NCBI RefSeq assembly: GCF_009856605.1
Contig: NZ_CP047242.1
Location: 2,424,001-2,488,000, forward strand
Length of the DNA: 64,000 bases
DNA from: Trichormus variabilis 0441
GTDB taxonomy: Bacteria; Cyanobacteriota; Cyanobacteriia; Cyanobacteriales; Nostocaceae
Direction of reading: 5' to 3'
Part shown: in pieces, positions 51,730 to 60,446 of the stretch
How positions within the stretch are numbered: position 1 is the first letter of the stretch
Layout: each line of letters starts with the position of its first letter
Position numbers and translations under genes: made by a program
Notes under the pieces: model-generated
Database searches by the model: none
What the model saw: the letters and a program-made list of their open reading frames with translations, nothing else
What the model was told of the DNA's origin: nothing

Positions 51730-52680
51730 ATGTCTTTGAGAATAGATCGTGGATTATTTAAATATGATTTCATAGACCATCACGCAATCTTGTGTGTAGC
51801 TGTTGATGCGGATAATAAAGAAATCCGCAAGCGATATCTGACAATTGCTCGCCATTTACACCCTGATAGCAGTGCTATTGTCACCGACACAGAAAAAAAA
51901 TTAGCTAGCGAATTATTATCAAAGTTGGTGAACCCAGCTTATGAGACTCTATCAGCAGAACGAACTCGTTCCGAACACATTATTGTTTTATCCCAAATAG
52001 GTAAGCGTTTATTACAGGAATCGGCTTCTATTGAACTGACTACTGATTTAGCTAAACAGTTAGCATCTGCCCCCAATTTTGATCTACTTTATAAAAGTGC
52101 GATCGCTAAAATGGGGGAAACTCAATATAAATCGCTAAAAGAATCAATTCCCATCATTTCCCAAATTAGCGAGTTGAATTTAGTTTACTTGATGCGGACT
52201 GCGGGGAAAGCTCTAGCCGCAGCAGCACCAGCCGCTAAATCCACAGTTAGTTCAACTCCCACTCAGCCAAGCAACACCTCTGCACCACCCCCACCAGAAC
52301 CACCAAAAGAAGATGCGTCTATTGACCAGTATTTACGCCGCGCTCAAACTTTGATTGACAAGAACCAATTCCCCCCAGCTGAAGTAGAGTTGAAAGATGC
52401 GCTGAAGATAGCTCCTAAGAGTAGCCGTTGTCACAGCTTGCTGGCTTTTGTATATCTGAAGCAAAATAAGCTGAAAATGGCGAAAATTCATTTCGATAAT
52501 GCCCTAAAATTAGACCCCAATGATCAAACAGCGTTGACATGGAAACCTAAAATAGATAAGGCTCTAGGTCAACAATCTGGTAGCTCTAATGTCAATGCAC
52601 CTTCCAGTAATGGCGATAAACAGCCAGATAAATCTGGAGGTGGTTTGTTTGGTGGCTTGTTTGGTGGGAAGAAAAAATAG
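51730..52680 (+). CDS. J-domain/TPR protein
   Basis: A 316-residue protein. The N-terminal part is a J domain: DADNKEIRKRYLTIARHLHP followed by DS (about 26-48), with an intact HPD tripeptide that stimulates Hsp70 ATPase. After an Ala/Ser/Pro linker (about 160-200), TPR-type helices occur (YLRRAQTLIDKNQFPPAEVE; SLLAFVYLKQNKLKMAKIHF, about 210-275). The end is GGGLFGGLFGGKKK, a Gly/Phe-rich tail. Start choice is open: TTG 51712 or GTG 51715 would add five or six residues, and no ribosome binding site decides. Confidence 0.87.
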   Translation: MSLRIDRGLFKYDFIDHHAILCVAVDADNKEIRKRYLTIARHLHPDSSAIVTDTEKKLASELLSKLVNPAYETLSAERTRSEHIIVLSQIGKRLLQESASIELTTDLAKQLASAPNFDLLYKSAIAKMGETQYKSLKESIPIISQISELNLVYLMRTAGKALAAAAPAAKSTVSSTPTQPSNTSAPPPPEPPKEDASIDQYLRRAQTLIDKNQFPPAEVELKDALKIAPKSSRCHSLLAFVYLKQNKLKMAKIHFDNALKLDPNDQTALTWKPKIDKALGQQSGSSNVNAPSSNGDKQPDKSGGGLFGGLFGGKKK

Positions 52681-52864
52681 TCAGCGACTCACCCTAAGTG
52701 CGATTGCATAATGGGGGAAGTTTGCCCCTAACCTGCGGGATGGGACGATACACGAGCTGACATTGACGCGCTACTAGCAAATTCACTACCAACCACAAGG
52801 TGCTGAAGACAAATATTTCTAGCCGCGTTCCAATCAGCGTGGGGAATCACATAACGGAGGATGA

Positions 52865-54079
52865 ATGGTGTATCAACCAGCAGCGGGAGCCAGGGATTTA
52901 TTACCTTTAGATGTGGCTCAAAAACGCTGGATTGAAGATAAGTTACAACAAGTGTTTCACCGTTGGGGTTATCACAGAATCATAACCTCAACGCTGGAGC
53001 GCATGGATACCTTGATGGCGGGTGAAGCAATTCAACGTCAGATGGTGATTCAACTACAAAATTCTGAAGATGAAGAGTTGGGATTGCGTCCAGAGTTGAC
53101 AGCTTCTATTGCTCGTGCTGTTGTTACACGCATGACAAATCTGCGTCATCCCCAGCGCCTTTATTACAATGCCAACGTCTTTCGTCGCATCTGGGAAAAT
53201 AGGCACAATCGCCAGCAAGAGTTTTATCAAGCTGGTGTGGAATTGTTGGGTGTCGGTGGACTTTTGGCAAATGCGGAAGTGTTGCTGTTGGCGGGTAATT
53301 GTTTGACAGCACTGGGTTTACAAGATTGGCATTTAATTTTAGGTGAAGCGGGAATCACCCGATCGCTTTTAGATGCTTTTCCCATCAATTTACGTGCTAA
53401 AGTTCGTAGTGCGATCGCTCACCTTGACCGCATTACAATCGACACTCTCCCCTTAACTGACGAACTGCGCGAACGTGCCAGAATCATGCTGGATTTGCGA
53501 GGAAACAGCACCGATGTGTTGCAAAAAGTCAGTAGCCTCAATTTAGATGCAGAACAGCAAGAGGCGGTTAATAACCTCCAGTCTCTAGTAGAGTTATTAG
53601 AATCTGGGGGTAAATTTCCGATAATTCTCGACCTGAGTCTGATTCAAACCATAGACTACTACACTGGTATTGTCTTTGAGATTGTCAACAATACCGATTC
53701 ACAAGCAAGGGTTTTAGGACGTGGTGGACGCTACGACCAGCTTTTAGGGTTGTATCATCCCCAAGGAGAAAATATTCCGGGGATTGGATTTGTCCTGAAT
53801 ATCGAAGACTTATACCAAGTTCTTTTAACTACACAGCAATTACCACAGGAAACCCCGGCTAGTGATTGGTTAGTCGTGCCAGAAAACCCAAAAGCCCATA
53901 GTGCGGCTTTTGCCCATGCTCAAAAACTACGTGAATCTCCTGATTTAGTTAGAGTAGAATTAGACTTGGGTGGCACAGATATACCAGCCATTCAACAATA
54001 TGCCCGCGATCGCCGTATTGCTCAAATCGCTTGGATCAAGGCCGACGGATCACTAATAATTGAAAAGGTGAGTCAATAG
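52865..54079 (+). CDS. hisZ: ATP phosphoribosyltransferase regulatory subunit HisZ
   Basis: HisRS-paralogue that activates and regulates the short HisG in histidine synthesis. The 404-residue protein starts VYQPAAGARDLLPLDVAQKR and shows LRPELTASIARAVVTRM (about 76-92), NANVFRRIWENRHNRQQEFY (about 102-121), IIQ-like dimer region and the C-terminal RVLGRGGRYDQLLGLY (about 278-293). Length and loss of the tRNA-binding anticodon domain distinguish it from HisRS. GGAGG lies 4 nt before the ATG. The last residues, Ser-Gln-stop, are encoded by an AGTCAATAGTCCAG repeat. Confidence 0.92.
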   Translation: MVYQPAAGARDLLPLDVAQKRWIEDKLQQVFHRWGYHRIITSTLERMDTLMAGEAIQRQMVIQLQNSEDEELGLRPELTASIARAVVTRMTNLRHPQRLYYNANVFRRIWENRHNRQQEFYQAGVELLGVGGLLANAEVLLLAGNCLTALGLQDWHLILGEAGITRSLLDAFPINLRAKVRSAIAHLDRITIDTLPLTDELRERARIMLDLRGNSTDVLQKVSSLNLDAEQQEAVNNLQSLVELLESGGKFPIILDLSLIQTIDYYTGIVFEIVNNTDSQARVLGRGGRYDQLLGLYHPQGENIPGIGFVLNIEDLYQVLLTTQQLPQETPASDWLVVPENPKAHSAAFAHAQKLRESPDLVRVELDLGGTDIPAIQQYARDRRIAQIAWIKADGSLIIEKVSQ

Positions 54080-54239
54080 TCCAGAGTCAATAGTCCAGAG
54101 TCAATAGTCCACAGCAATAATTGCAACCTAACTAATTGCTGTTGGCTGTGAGGCAGTCGCCGTCTTCTCTACGTTCGCAGAGCGTACCGAAGACAGACCC
54201 TTGACCAATGACCAATGACTAATGACTAATGACCAATGA
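54071..54239. repeat. 14-bp and 7-bp tandem repeats after hisZ
   Basis: AGTCAATAGTCCAG is present three times (54071-54112) and overlaps the hisZ stop codon. STRR heptads TGACCAA/TGACTAA follow at 54202-54236 (five copies). Between them is a short repeat fragment. Confidence 0.8.
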
Positions 54240-54260
54240 AAAAGAGAGGGGATCGAGAAT

Positions 54261-54485
54261 ATGCCACACACTATTGTTACTGATGTTTGTGAAGGTGTTG
54301 CCGACTGCGTAGATGCTTGTCCAGTGGCTTGTATTCATGAAGGCCCTGGTAAAAATGTCAAGGGAACAGATTGGTACTGGATTGATTTTTCCACTTGTAT
54401 TGATTGCGGTATCTGTCTACAAGTATGCCCTGTAGAAAAGGCCATCGTGCCAGAAGAAAGACCAGATTTGCAGAAAACTCCGTAA
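54261..54485 (+). CDS. Dicluster (4Fe-4S type) ferredoxin
   Basis: A 74-residue bacterial-type ferredoxin with two cysteine clusters: DVCEGVADCVDACPVACIHE (about 8-27) and STCIDCGICLQVCPVEKAI (about 44-62). The second is a classical CxxCxxCxxxCP [4Fe-4S] site; the first has a longer CxxxxxCxxxC pattern as in 7Fe/8Fe ferredoxins. Electron partner unknown. A strong terminator follows 34 bp later, and STRR repeats precede it. Confidence 0.9.
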   Translation: MPHTIVTDVCEGVADCVDACPVACIHEGPGKNVKGTDWYWIDFSTCIDCGICLQVCPVEKAIVPEERPDLQKTP

Positions 54486-54518
54486 TTTCGGTTATTTATT
54501 CAGGGAACATACTTAAGC

Positions 54519-54556
54519 AAACAGGCATCTTTCAAACTTGAAGGTTGCCTGTTTTT
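54519..54556 (+). terminator. Rho-independent terminator of the ferredoxin gene
   Basis: AAACAGGCA (54519-54527) pairs with TGCCTGTTT (54546-54554), with inner pairing CTTTCAA/TTGAAGG, followed by TTTTT. Confidence 0.8.
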
Positions 54557-54726
54557 CTGTAAATGTACAGAATTCTAAATCAAATACCAAAACAATATGA
54601 AAGGTTGCTAAATTTATTGTGAAGATGAGAAGCCATCTAGCTACTCAATCCTCAGTATTCCCTAAACTATTCTTTCAGGCAGAGTTGTAGACATCCGTAT
54701 CTATCAAGAAATGATAACGATAATTT

Positions 54727-55512
54727 ATGAAAAGGCTCAGTATCTTACCTAGTGTTCATCTCTGCGTTTTCAGCTTGTCCTGTGTAGCTATTAACTTGCT
54801 GTCGTCACAAAGCGCCACAGCCGCTAGTTTTGATCTGAGTTTTACATCTTTAGCGGGAACAATTAATGTCAATCCATTAAATAAAGCTTCAACTAGTATA
54901 TATAGAGCCGATCTTTCAATGGTTGGCTTTGATATTACAGCAATTAAACTCAGTGACATTATAGGTATATCCGCAGGTTCTCCTGGTAAATTTAGCGGTT
55001 TTGATTTGGATGCAATTAAAATCAGTGACAGGTTGATTACAAATGCTGAAGATGTCAAAACCCTTCCTGGGTTAGATGTGTTTGATTTTACTCCACCGCA
55101 AACCATTTTTTCCCCTGGAACTAAACGCGATCCTGGCAATTCAATTTATGCCCACTATTTTGCTGGTAACGATTTATTTGGTAGTAAAGACGGTGAAGTT
55201 GATAACAGTATTGCTACACTAGGTAGCTTTGATGCCAATGCCATAACTGATAATACAGCCAGGGGATTTCTCAGTTTAGGCGAAGGTGGGGAAATTTTAT
55301 TTCAACTCACCCAAAAAGTCTCAACAGCTAACCCATTGTATATTTACATTGGAGAGGTAGGTAATAATGGTGAGCAGGTAAGAGGTCGAGTGACGGCTAT
55401 TGGCACAATCAGTAGCGCAACTACTGTTCCTGAACCTGCTAGCTTAGGGGCTTTGTCTTTAATGGGACTCTACTTAACAAGATGTATTCGGAAAAAGAAG
55501 AAAATTGCCTAA
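54727..55512 (+). CDS. PEP-CTERM sorted secreted protein
   Basis: A 261-residue exported protein with no recognised catalytic domain. Signal peptide about 1-33 (HLCVFSLSCVAINLLSSQSA). The C-terminus is a PEP-CTERM tripartite signal: VPEPASLGALSLMGLYLTRC followed by RKKKK, recognised by exosortase and cut for release or anchoring. The body contains two similar segments, GFDITAIKLSDIIG and GFDLDAIKISDRLI (about 66-104), suggesting a small duplicated repeat. Such proteins often belong to exopolysaccharide-associated surface layers; role inferred. Confidence 0.87.
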   Translation: MKRLSILPSVHLCVFSLSCVAINLLSSQSATAASFDLSFTSLAGTINVNPLNKASTSIYRADLSMVGFDITAIKLSDIIGISAGSPGKFSGFDLDAIKISDRLITNAEDVKTLPGLDVFDFTPPQTIFSPGTKRDPGNSIYAHYFAGNDLFGSKDGEVDNSIATLGSFDANAITDNTARGFLSLGEGGEILFQLTQKVSTANPLYIYIGEVGNNGEQVRGRVTAIGTISSATTVPEPASLGALSLMGLYLTRCIRKKKKIA

Positions 55513-55592
55513 TTTCGGATAAATTATAATTGAGTTTTTGTAAAACATAGGTTGAATGCCTATGTTTTGTGATTTTCAGAATTAAGGATTTT

Positions 55593-56336
55593 ATGTCAGG
55601 TTCAGCACAAAATTTTACGCCTCTGCTAGAAGTTGAAAACGTCCATGCAGGATACATCAAAGATGTAGACATATTGCAGGGGGTGAATTTTCGAGTTGAA
55701 TCAGGGGAACTAGTGACAGTAATTGGCCCAAATGGTGCTGGTAAATCTACCTTAGCAAAAACTATTTTTGGACTTTTGACACCCCATACAGGCAAAATTA
55801 CTTTTAAAGGTAAGAATATTGCTGGACTGAAATCGAATCAAATCGTCCGCTTGGGAATGTGTTATGTGCCGCAAATTGCCAATGTCTTTCCATCCCTGAG
55901 TGTGGAAGAAAATTTAGAGATGGGGGCGTTTATCCGCAATGATTCCCTGCAACCATTGAAAGAGAAAATATTTGCGATGTTTCCTAGATTAAGCGATCGC
56001 CGTCGTCAACGCGCAGGCACACTCTCCGGTGGAGAACGTCAGATGTTGGCAATGGGCAAAGCTTTAATGTTAGAACCTAGTTTGCTGGTGTTAGATGAAC
56101 CATCTGCGGCCTTATCGCCAATTTTAGTAACACAAGTATTTGAGCAAGTTAAACAAATCAATCAAGAGGGAACAGCAATTATCCTAGTCGAACAAAATGC
56201 CCGTAAAGCTTTAGAAATGGCAGACCGTGGTTATGTACTAGAATCTGGACGTGATGCCATATCCGGCCCCGGACAAGAGTTATTAACTGATCCCAAAGTA
56301 GCTGAACTATACTTAGGTGCAGGGAAAAGGCATTAG
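55593..56336 (+). CDS. natE: ABC transporter ATP-binding protein, LivF/NatE-like
   Basis: The 247-residue ATPase of an amino-acid ABC importer. Walker A GPNGAGKSTLAKTIFG (about 40-55), Q-loop region CYVPQIANVFPSLSVEENLE (about 90), signature LSGGERQMLAMGKAL (about 148-162), Walker B LLVLDEPSAALSP (about 168) and IILVEQNARKALEMADRGYV (about 200) are all complete. The long frame starts at 55569, but AAGGA precedes the ATG at 55593 by 4 nt. LivF-like signature and the isolated position match natE of the neutral amino acid permease N-I in Anabaena, whose other subunits are encoded elsewhere (recall). Confidence 0.85.
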   Translation: MSGSAQNFTPLLEVENVHAGYIKDVDILQGVNFRVESGELVTVIGPNGAGKSTLAKTIFGLLTPHTGKITFKGKNIAGLKSNQIVRLGMCYVPQIANVFPSLSVEENLEMGAFIRNDSLQPLKEKIFAMFPRLSDRRRQRAGTLSGGERQMLAMGKALMLEPSLLVLDEPSAALSPILVTQVFEQVKQINQEGTAIILVEQNARKALEMADRGYVLESGRDAISGPGQELLTDPKVAELYLGAGKRH

Positions 56337-56412
56337 GGAAATCTAAGTGGTATGTAATATTTGTCATGGATTGGGAATGATAGATATTGCATATAAATCT
56401 TAGAGAATACTT

Positions 56413-57570
56413 ATGATAAGTGCGATCGCCCAAAAATTTTCTCAATTTCTGGCGGCTAGGAATATAAGACGTTTCCTGAAACTCCATATCTGGTTGGGAA
56501 TGGTATGCGGAATTTTACTGTTGTTCCTGGTTGTTCATCCAGTGCAGTCCCAAGAACCTGACAATCAAAAATCCCTAGTCGTAGCTACTAGAGCTATTCC
56601 CCCCTTCGTATTTAATGATAATGGTGAACTATCAGGATTCAGTATTGACCTTTGGCGCAGTATTGCCAGCCAGATAGGTGCAGAGTCTAAATTCGTGGAA
56701 TATCCGAATGTCGCTGATTTACTCTCATCTGTGCGGAATGGTAAAGCCAATGCAGGGATTGCAGCCATCTCAATTACAGCTGAACGTCAGCAACAATTTG
56801 ACTTTTCCTTACCCATGTTTAGTGGGGGATTACAGATTTTGGTACGTAATCCCAAACTCAGTAATAGTGGCACACCTAATATTTTGTCACTCTTTTTCTC
56901 GACAACGATCTTACAAGTGCTTGGCTTGGCTTTGTTCCTTATTGTTATAGCAGCACACGTCATTTGGTTATCTGAGCGTCATCAAAAAGAAGGTATGATT
57001 TCCCCATCCTACTTTCCTGGGATTTTCAAAGCCTGTTGGTGGGCTGCTGCTACCTTAGCAACCCAAGCTGACGAAATGCCCAAAGGAGTCATCGGTCGCA
57101 TATTAGCTATTATTTGGATGTTTATTGGTGTACTATTTGTCACTTACTTTACAGCAGCTGCTACCACCTCGCTAACTGTGCAACAGTTACAAGCAGATAT
57201 CAACAGTGTAAGTGATCTACCAGGCAGGGTGGTGGCAACAACAACCGGCAGCACAGCTGCAACATACTTAAAACAGCAGAAAATTTCTGTCTTAGAAGTC
57301 CCCAAAATTGAGCAAGCTTACGATGCTTTAGAAACAAAAAAAGCTGAAGCTGTTGTTTTTGACTCTCCTGTACTTCTGTTCTATGCTGCTAATCAAGGTC
57401 AGGGAAAAGTAGAGGTTGTGGGCAGTGTCTTCCGCGAAGAAAACTACGGTATTGTTTTACCTAATAATAGCCCCTACCGTAAACCTATTAATAATGCCTT
57501 ACTGAAACTCAAAGAAAATGGCACTTATCAATCATTGTATGATAAATGGTTTGGGGTCAAGAACAGTTGA
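56413..57570 (+). CDS. Prokaryotic ionotropic glutamate receptor homologue
   Basis: A 385-residue ligand-gated channel with GluR0/AvGluR1-type layout. After a signal/anchor (about 20-45), the S1 half of a periplasmic binding domain (SLVVATRAIPPFVFNDNGEL... RQQQFDFSLPMFSGGLQILV, about 55-150) leads into TM1 (TTILQVLGLALFLIVIAAHV), pore loop (IFKACWWAAATLATQADEMP, about 205-220), TM2 (GRILAIIWMFIGVLFVTYFT) and the S2 half (about 255-385; VVATTTGSTAATYL, GIVLPNNSPY). The pore loop lacks the TVGYG potassium filter of GluR0. Its natE-like neighbour, 77 bp upstream, fits an amino-acid-sensing context. Confidence 0.87.
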   Translation: MISAIAQKFSQFLAARNIRRFLKLHIWLGMVCGILLLFLVVHPVQSQEPDNQKSLVVATRAIPPFVFNDNGELSGFSIDLWRSIASQIGAESKFVEYPNVADLLSSVRNGKANAGIAAISITAERQQQFDFSLPMFSGGLQILVRNPKLSNSGTPNILSLFFSTTILQVLGLALFLIVIAAHVIWLSERHQKEGMISPSYFPGIFKACWWAAATLATQADEMPKGVIGRILAIIWMFIGVLFVTYFTAAATTSLTVQQLQADINSVSDLPGRVVATTTGSTAATYLKQQKISVLEVPKIEQAYDALETKKAEAVVFDSPVLLFYAANQGQGKVEVVGSVFREENYGIVLPNNSPYRKPINNALLKLKENGTYQSLYDKWFGVKNS

Positions 57571-57648
57571 TCTGGGGTGTATATAATCTGGTAAGTGTTG
57601 GTTTTTCAAGAGTAATGACTATAGCAGTCCTAAATCATTCGTGAGAAA

Positions 57649-57685
57649 CAAGATACCCGAATTCTACAAGAAGTCGGGTATCTTG
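57649..57685 (+). terminator. Hairpin after the receptor gene (possible terminator)
   Basis: CAAGATACCCGA (57649-57660) pairs with TCGGGTATCTTG (57674-57685). It lies 79 bp past the stop. No U tract follows, so it may be a dispersed cyanobacterial hairpin rather than a true terminator. Confidence 0.45.
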
Positions 57686-57703
57686 ATAAATCAATTAAAA
57701 ATA

Positions 57704-57797
57704 CCCTACGGGTACTCTGCGAGAACGCCTTTGGCGAACGCGGTAGCGTTCCGTTCGCGCGAGCGTTGCGTAGCAAAGGAAAGCTAAAGCTACAAAA
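57704..57797. repeat. Inverse copy of the 48829-48921 repeat
   Basis: Reverse complement of 48829-48921 over about 92 bp with roughly two or three differences. Confidence 0.8.
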
Positions 57798-57910
57798 TAC
57801 CCTTCTCCTGTCGGCGAAGCTACGCGAACGGGAAGGCTGCGCCAACAAAATAAAAAATAATCCACTCATTACTCATTAAATTTGCTTCACTGATGATGAC
57901 ACCCTACCCC

Positions 57911-58081
57911 TAAGAGGTTGTTTGAAAAGCATTATTTTAAACATCAAAATCTTAAGAACCTAACCCCCCTAGCCCCCCTTCCCTACAAGGGAATGGGGGT
58001 TTCAAAGCCTCTCTCCGCTTCGGGGAGAGGTTTGGAGAGGGGTCTTTATTATCATTCATAACTTTTCAAACATTCTCTAAA
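57911..58081. mobile_element. MITE, AGAGGTTGTTTGAAAAG family, copy 1
   Basis: Left end TAAGAGGTTGTTTGAAAAG; right end ACTTTTCAAACATTCTCTAA in inverse. The inside contains CCCCCCTAGCCCCCC/CTCTCCGCTTCGGGGAGAG hairpin repeats. Copy 2 is at 60068-60236. Together they bracket the two beta-carbonic anhydrase genes. Confidence 0.65.
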
Positions 58082-58210
58082 ACACTAGTTTTAGAGTTTG
58101 ACTATTAACTAATAATTAAATAACTCTTAAAGGGTGTGCAAAAGTACTCTTGCACCGTTGTTAAGTTTGGTATCTTTCTGATAACAGTCAAACTGTTGTT
58201 AGGTAAAGAA

Positions 58211-58942
58211 ATGAGTCGAATCAATGGATTTATTGGCCGTCGTAATTTCTTAGGGTTAGCAGGCGCGGGAAGTTTGGTTGTTGCTGCTACTGCTTGTGCT
58301 GGTAGTTTGACTGTAGGTAAAGAAGAACCAGCTATTGCTGATGTCAAATCAATTAACCTGAATCCAGTAAATCCACAACAAGCTTTAAAATTTTTACTGG
58401 ATGGTAATCAAAGATTTGTTAACAGAAAACCAAAGTATCCTCGTCAATCTCAGCAACGTTTACAATCAATTGCCAAAGCACAGTATCCCTTTGCCGCTAT
58501 TTTAGGTTGTGCAGATTCGAGAGTCCCGGCGGAAATTGTTTTTGACCAAGGGCTGGGGGATTTATTCGTGGTGCGAGTAGCTGGTAATATTGCCAGTGAT
58601 ATGGCGATCGCTAGTTTGGAATATGCTACTTCTGTACTCGATACACGGTTGATTGTGGTTTTAGGGCATACAAAATGCGGTGCTGTAACTGCCAGCATGA
58701 AAAATGAACCGCTTCCAGGCAGAATTGGCTATTTGACGGAGAGTATTAGACCCGCTTTGGCAAAATTACCATCAACTTCCAAGGATGTTAATAAAGCAGC
58801 TGTGATTGCTAACATCCAGTACCAAACTGAAAAGCTGCAACAAAAATCAACTATTTTGGCACAGTTAATTAATAAAGGTACAGTCCAAATTATTGGTGCT
58901 GCTTACGATATTGATACCGGAATAGTCTCAGTAATTTCTTAA
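58211..58942 (+). CDS. Tat-exported beta-carbonic anhydrase, copy 1
   Basis: A 243-residue beta-type carbonic anhydrase. N-terminal Tat signal GRRNFLGLAGAGSLVVAATA. Zinc site motifs are ILGCADSRVPAEIVFDQGLG (Cys-x-Asp-x-Arg, about 98-117) and VLGHTKCGAVTAS (His-x2-Cys, about 154-166). The long frame begins at 58136, but the ATG at 58211 follows AGGTAAAGAA and gives the same MSRING start as the second copy. Extracytoplasmic beta-CA; substrate is carbon dioxide/bicarbonate. A tandem paralogue starts 375 bp downstream. Confidence 0.9.
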   Translation: MSRINGFIGRRNFLGLAGAGSLVVAATACAGSLTVGKEEPAIADVKSINLNPVNPQQALKFLLDGNQRFVNRKPKYPRQSQQRLQSIAKAQYPFAAILGCADSRVPAEIVFDQGLGDLFVVRVAGNIASDMAIASLEYATSVLDTRLIVVLGHTKCGAVTASMKNEPLPGRIGYLTESIRPALAKLPSTSKDVNKAAVIANIQYQTEKLQQKSTILAQLINKGTVQIIGAAYDIDTGIVSVIS

Positions 58943-59316
58943 TTCATCACCCCGTATTTGGTATTGAACTATCTAACTTTCAATACCAAAATATTTCCAC
59001 TTTTTAGTTAATAATTTTATATTTTGGTCATTTCTTGTCCATCAATATGTATGTATAGCAGCGATCGCTAATCATAGATATAAGTCTGGCATAACGATAG
59101 TTTTATCAAATCATAAGATTATTCAATTGTTAGACCTGATTTTGGTATATTCCAAAGAATAACAAAGCTTTATATCACTAGGTTGCAATAATTCGTAACT
59201 TTTTTATTGCCCTGAAGATGCTGTCTTGATCAATTTGATAGGGTCTGAGGGTCTTTAGTCATGAGTTTTTCAAACAGCAATTTAGTGAGATTTTGCCAAT
59301 TGAAATAAGGTGTATC
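58943..59316. other. 374-bp spacer between beta-CA genes
   Basis: AT-rich, no repeat or gene seen. Its length suggests that copy 2 has its own promoter. Confidence 0.45.
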
Positions 59317-60051
59317 ATGAGTCGAATTAATGGATTTGCTGGGCGACGGAATTTTTTGAAACTAGCAGGTGTCGGCGGTGTAGGTATTGGTGCTAGTGCT
59401 GTTGGTAGTTTTCTTTGGCAAGGAGAACCTGCTGTTGCTCAACAACCATCCACTAATCCAGAGAAACCACAACCAGTTAATCCACAAGCTGCTTTAGCTA
59501 GATTACTAGAAGGAAACAAGCGGTTTGTAGATGGTAAACGCCTCAACCCTAATCAGTCAAGATTGCGTTTACAGGAAACTGCCGTTGCTCAATATCCATT
59601 TGCCGCTATACTTGGCTGTGCAGATTCGAGAGTACCTGCGGAAATTGTTTTTGATCAAGGATTAGGAGACTTATTCGTTGTCAGAGTTGCTGGTAATGTT
59701 GCCAGCCAAACTGCTATAGGTAGCCTAGAATTTGCTACAGCCGTATTAGGCGCACAACTAATTGTGGTTGTAGGTCATGCAAGATGTGGTGCAGTTATAG
59801 CCGCAACGAAAGGTGACCCTCTTCCTGGGAGAATTGGTGTGTTTGTGGAAGAAATTAAGCCGGCTGTAGAAAGGGTCAGAAATAAAACTGGCGATTTAGA
59901 GGAAAATTCTATTATTGCTAATGTCCAATATCAGGCAGAAAAGTTGGAAGAAAGTTCGACCATTTTGAGAGGTTTAATCAAAGAAGGTAAGCTCAAAATA
60001 GCTGGTGGTCGTTATGATTTAGCTAGCGGCAAAGTAACTTTATTAACCTAA
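59317..60051 (+). CDS. Tat-exported beta-carbonic anhydrase, copy 2
   Basis: A 244-residue paralogue of copy 1, with the same MSRINGF..GRRNFL Tat start and the same zinc motifs: ILGCADSRVPAEIVFDQGLG and VVGHARCGAVIAA. It has a Thr/Gln/Pro-rich linker (QQPSTNPEKPQPVNP, about 47-61). AAGG lies 7 nt before the ATG. Sequence between the two genes is strongly similar in the core and diverged at the linker, so the duplication is not recent. Function as for copy 1. Confidence 0.9.
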   Translation: MSRINGFAGRRNFLKLAGVGGVGIGASAVGSFLWQGEPAVAQQPSTNPEKPQPVNPQAALARLLEGNKRFVDGKRLNPNQSRLRLQETAVAQYPFAAILGCADSRVPAEIVFDQGLGDLFVVRVAGNVASQTAIGSLEFATAVLGAQLIVVVGHARCGAVIAATKGDPLPGRIGVFVEEIKPAVERVRNKTGDLEENSIIANVQYQAEKLEESSTILRGLIKEGKLKIAGGRYDLASGKVTLLT

Positions 60052-60067
60052 ATTAAGATTTCGGTTT

Positions 60068-60236
60068 TTAGAGGTTGTTTGAAAAGTGATTGGCTGTGAT
60101 TTTAAGCACTCATTGATCCCCCTAACCCCCCTTAAAAAGGAGGGAAAATGAATCAAAGTCACCCTTTTTAAGGGGGATTTAGGGGGATATAAAATGTTTT
60201 GCTACCAAGCATAAGACTTTTCAAACATCCTCTTAA
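60068..60236. mobile_element. MITE, AGAGGTTGTTTGAAAAG family, copy 2
   Basis: TTAGAGGTTGTTTGAAAAGT at the left, ACTTTTCAAACATCCTCTTA at the right (inverse). The middle is a GATCCCCCTAACCCCCCTT / AAGGGGGATTTAGGGGGAT hairpin (60115-60188) like that inside the MITE at 18128. Region 60237-60446 holds no gene. Confidence 0.75.
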
Positions 60237-60446
60237 AGCTAATCTTTAAAAATAATTGCGTTGATTAGAGATTAATTGTCAAGGGTATTCAATATACTTA
60301 TGTTCGCAGTTAGATTCCTCGCAAACACTTGATTTAACTATGGTAGGTCTAGTCTTGCTATGGCATAACTGTTTCGTGGGATATTGAAGTCATTACCAAG
60401 ATAAATCCCACTCATTACGTCGCTACACCATCATGAGGGGGAAATC

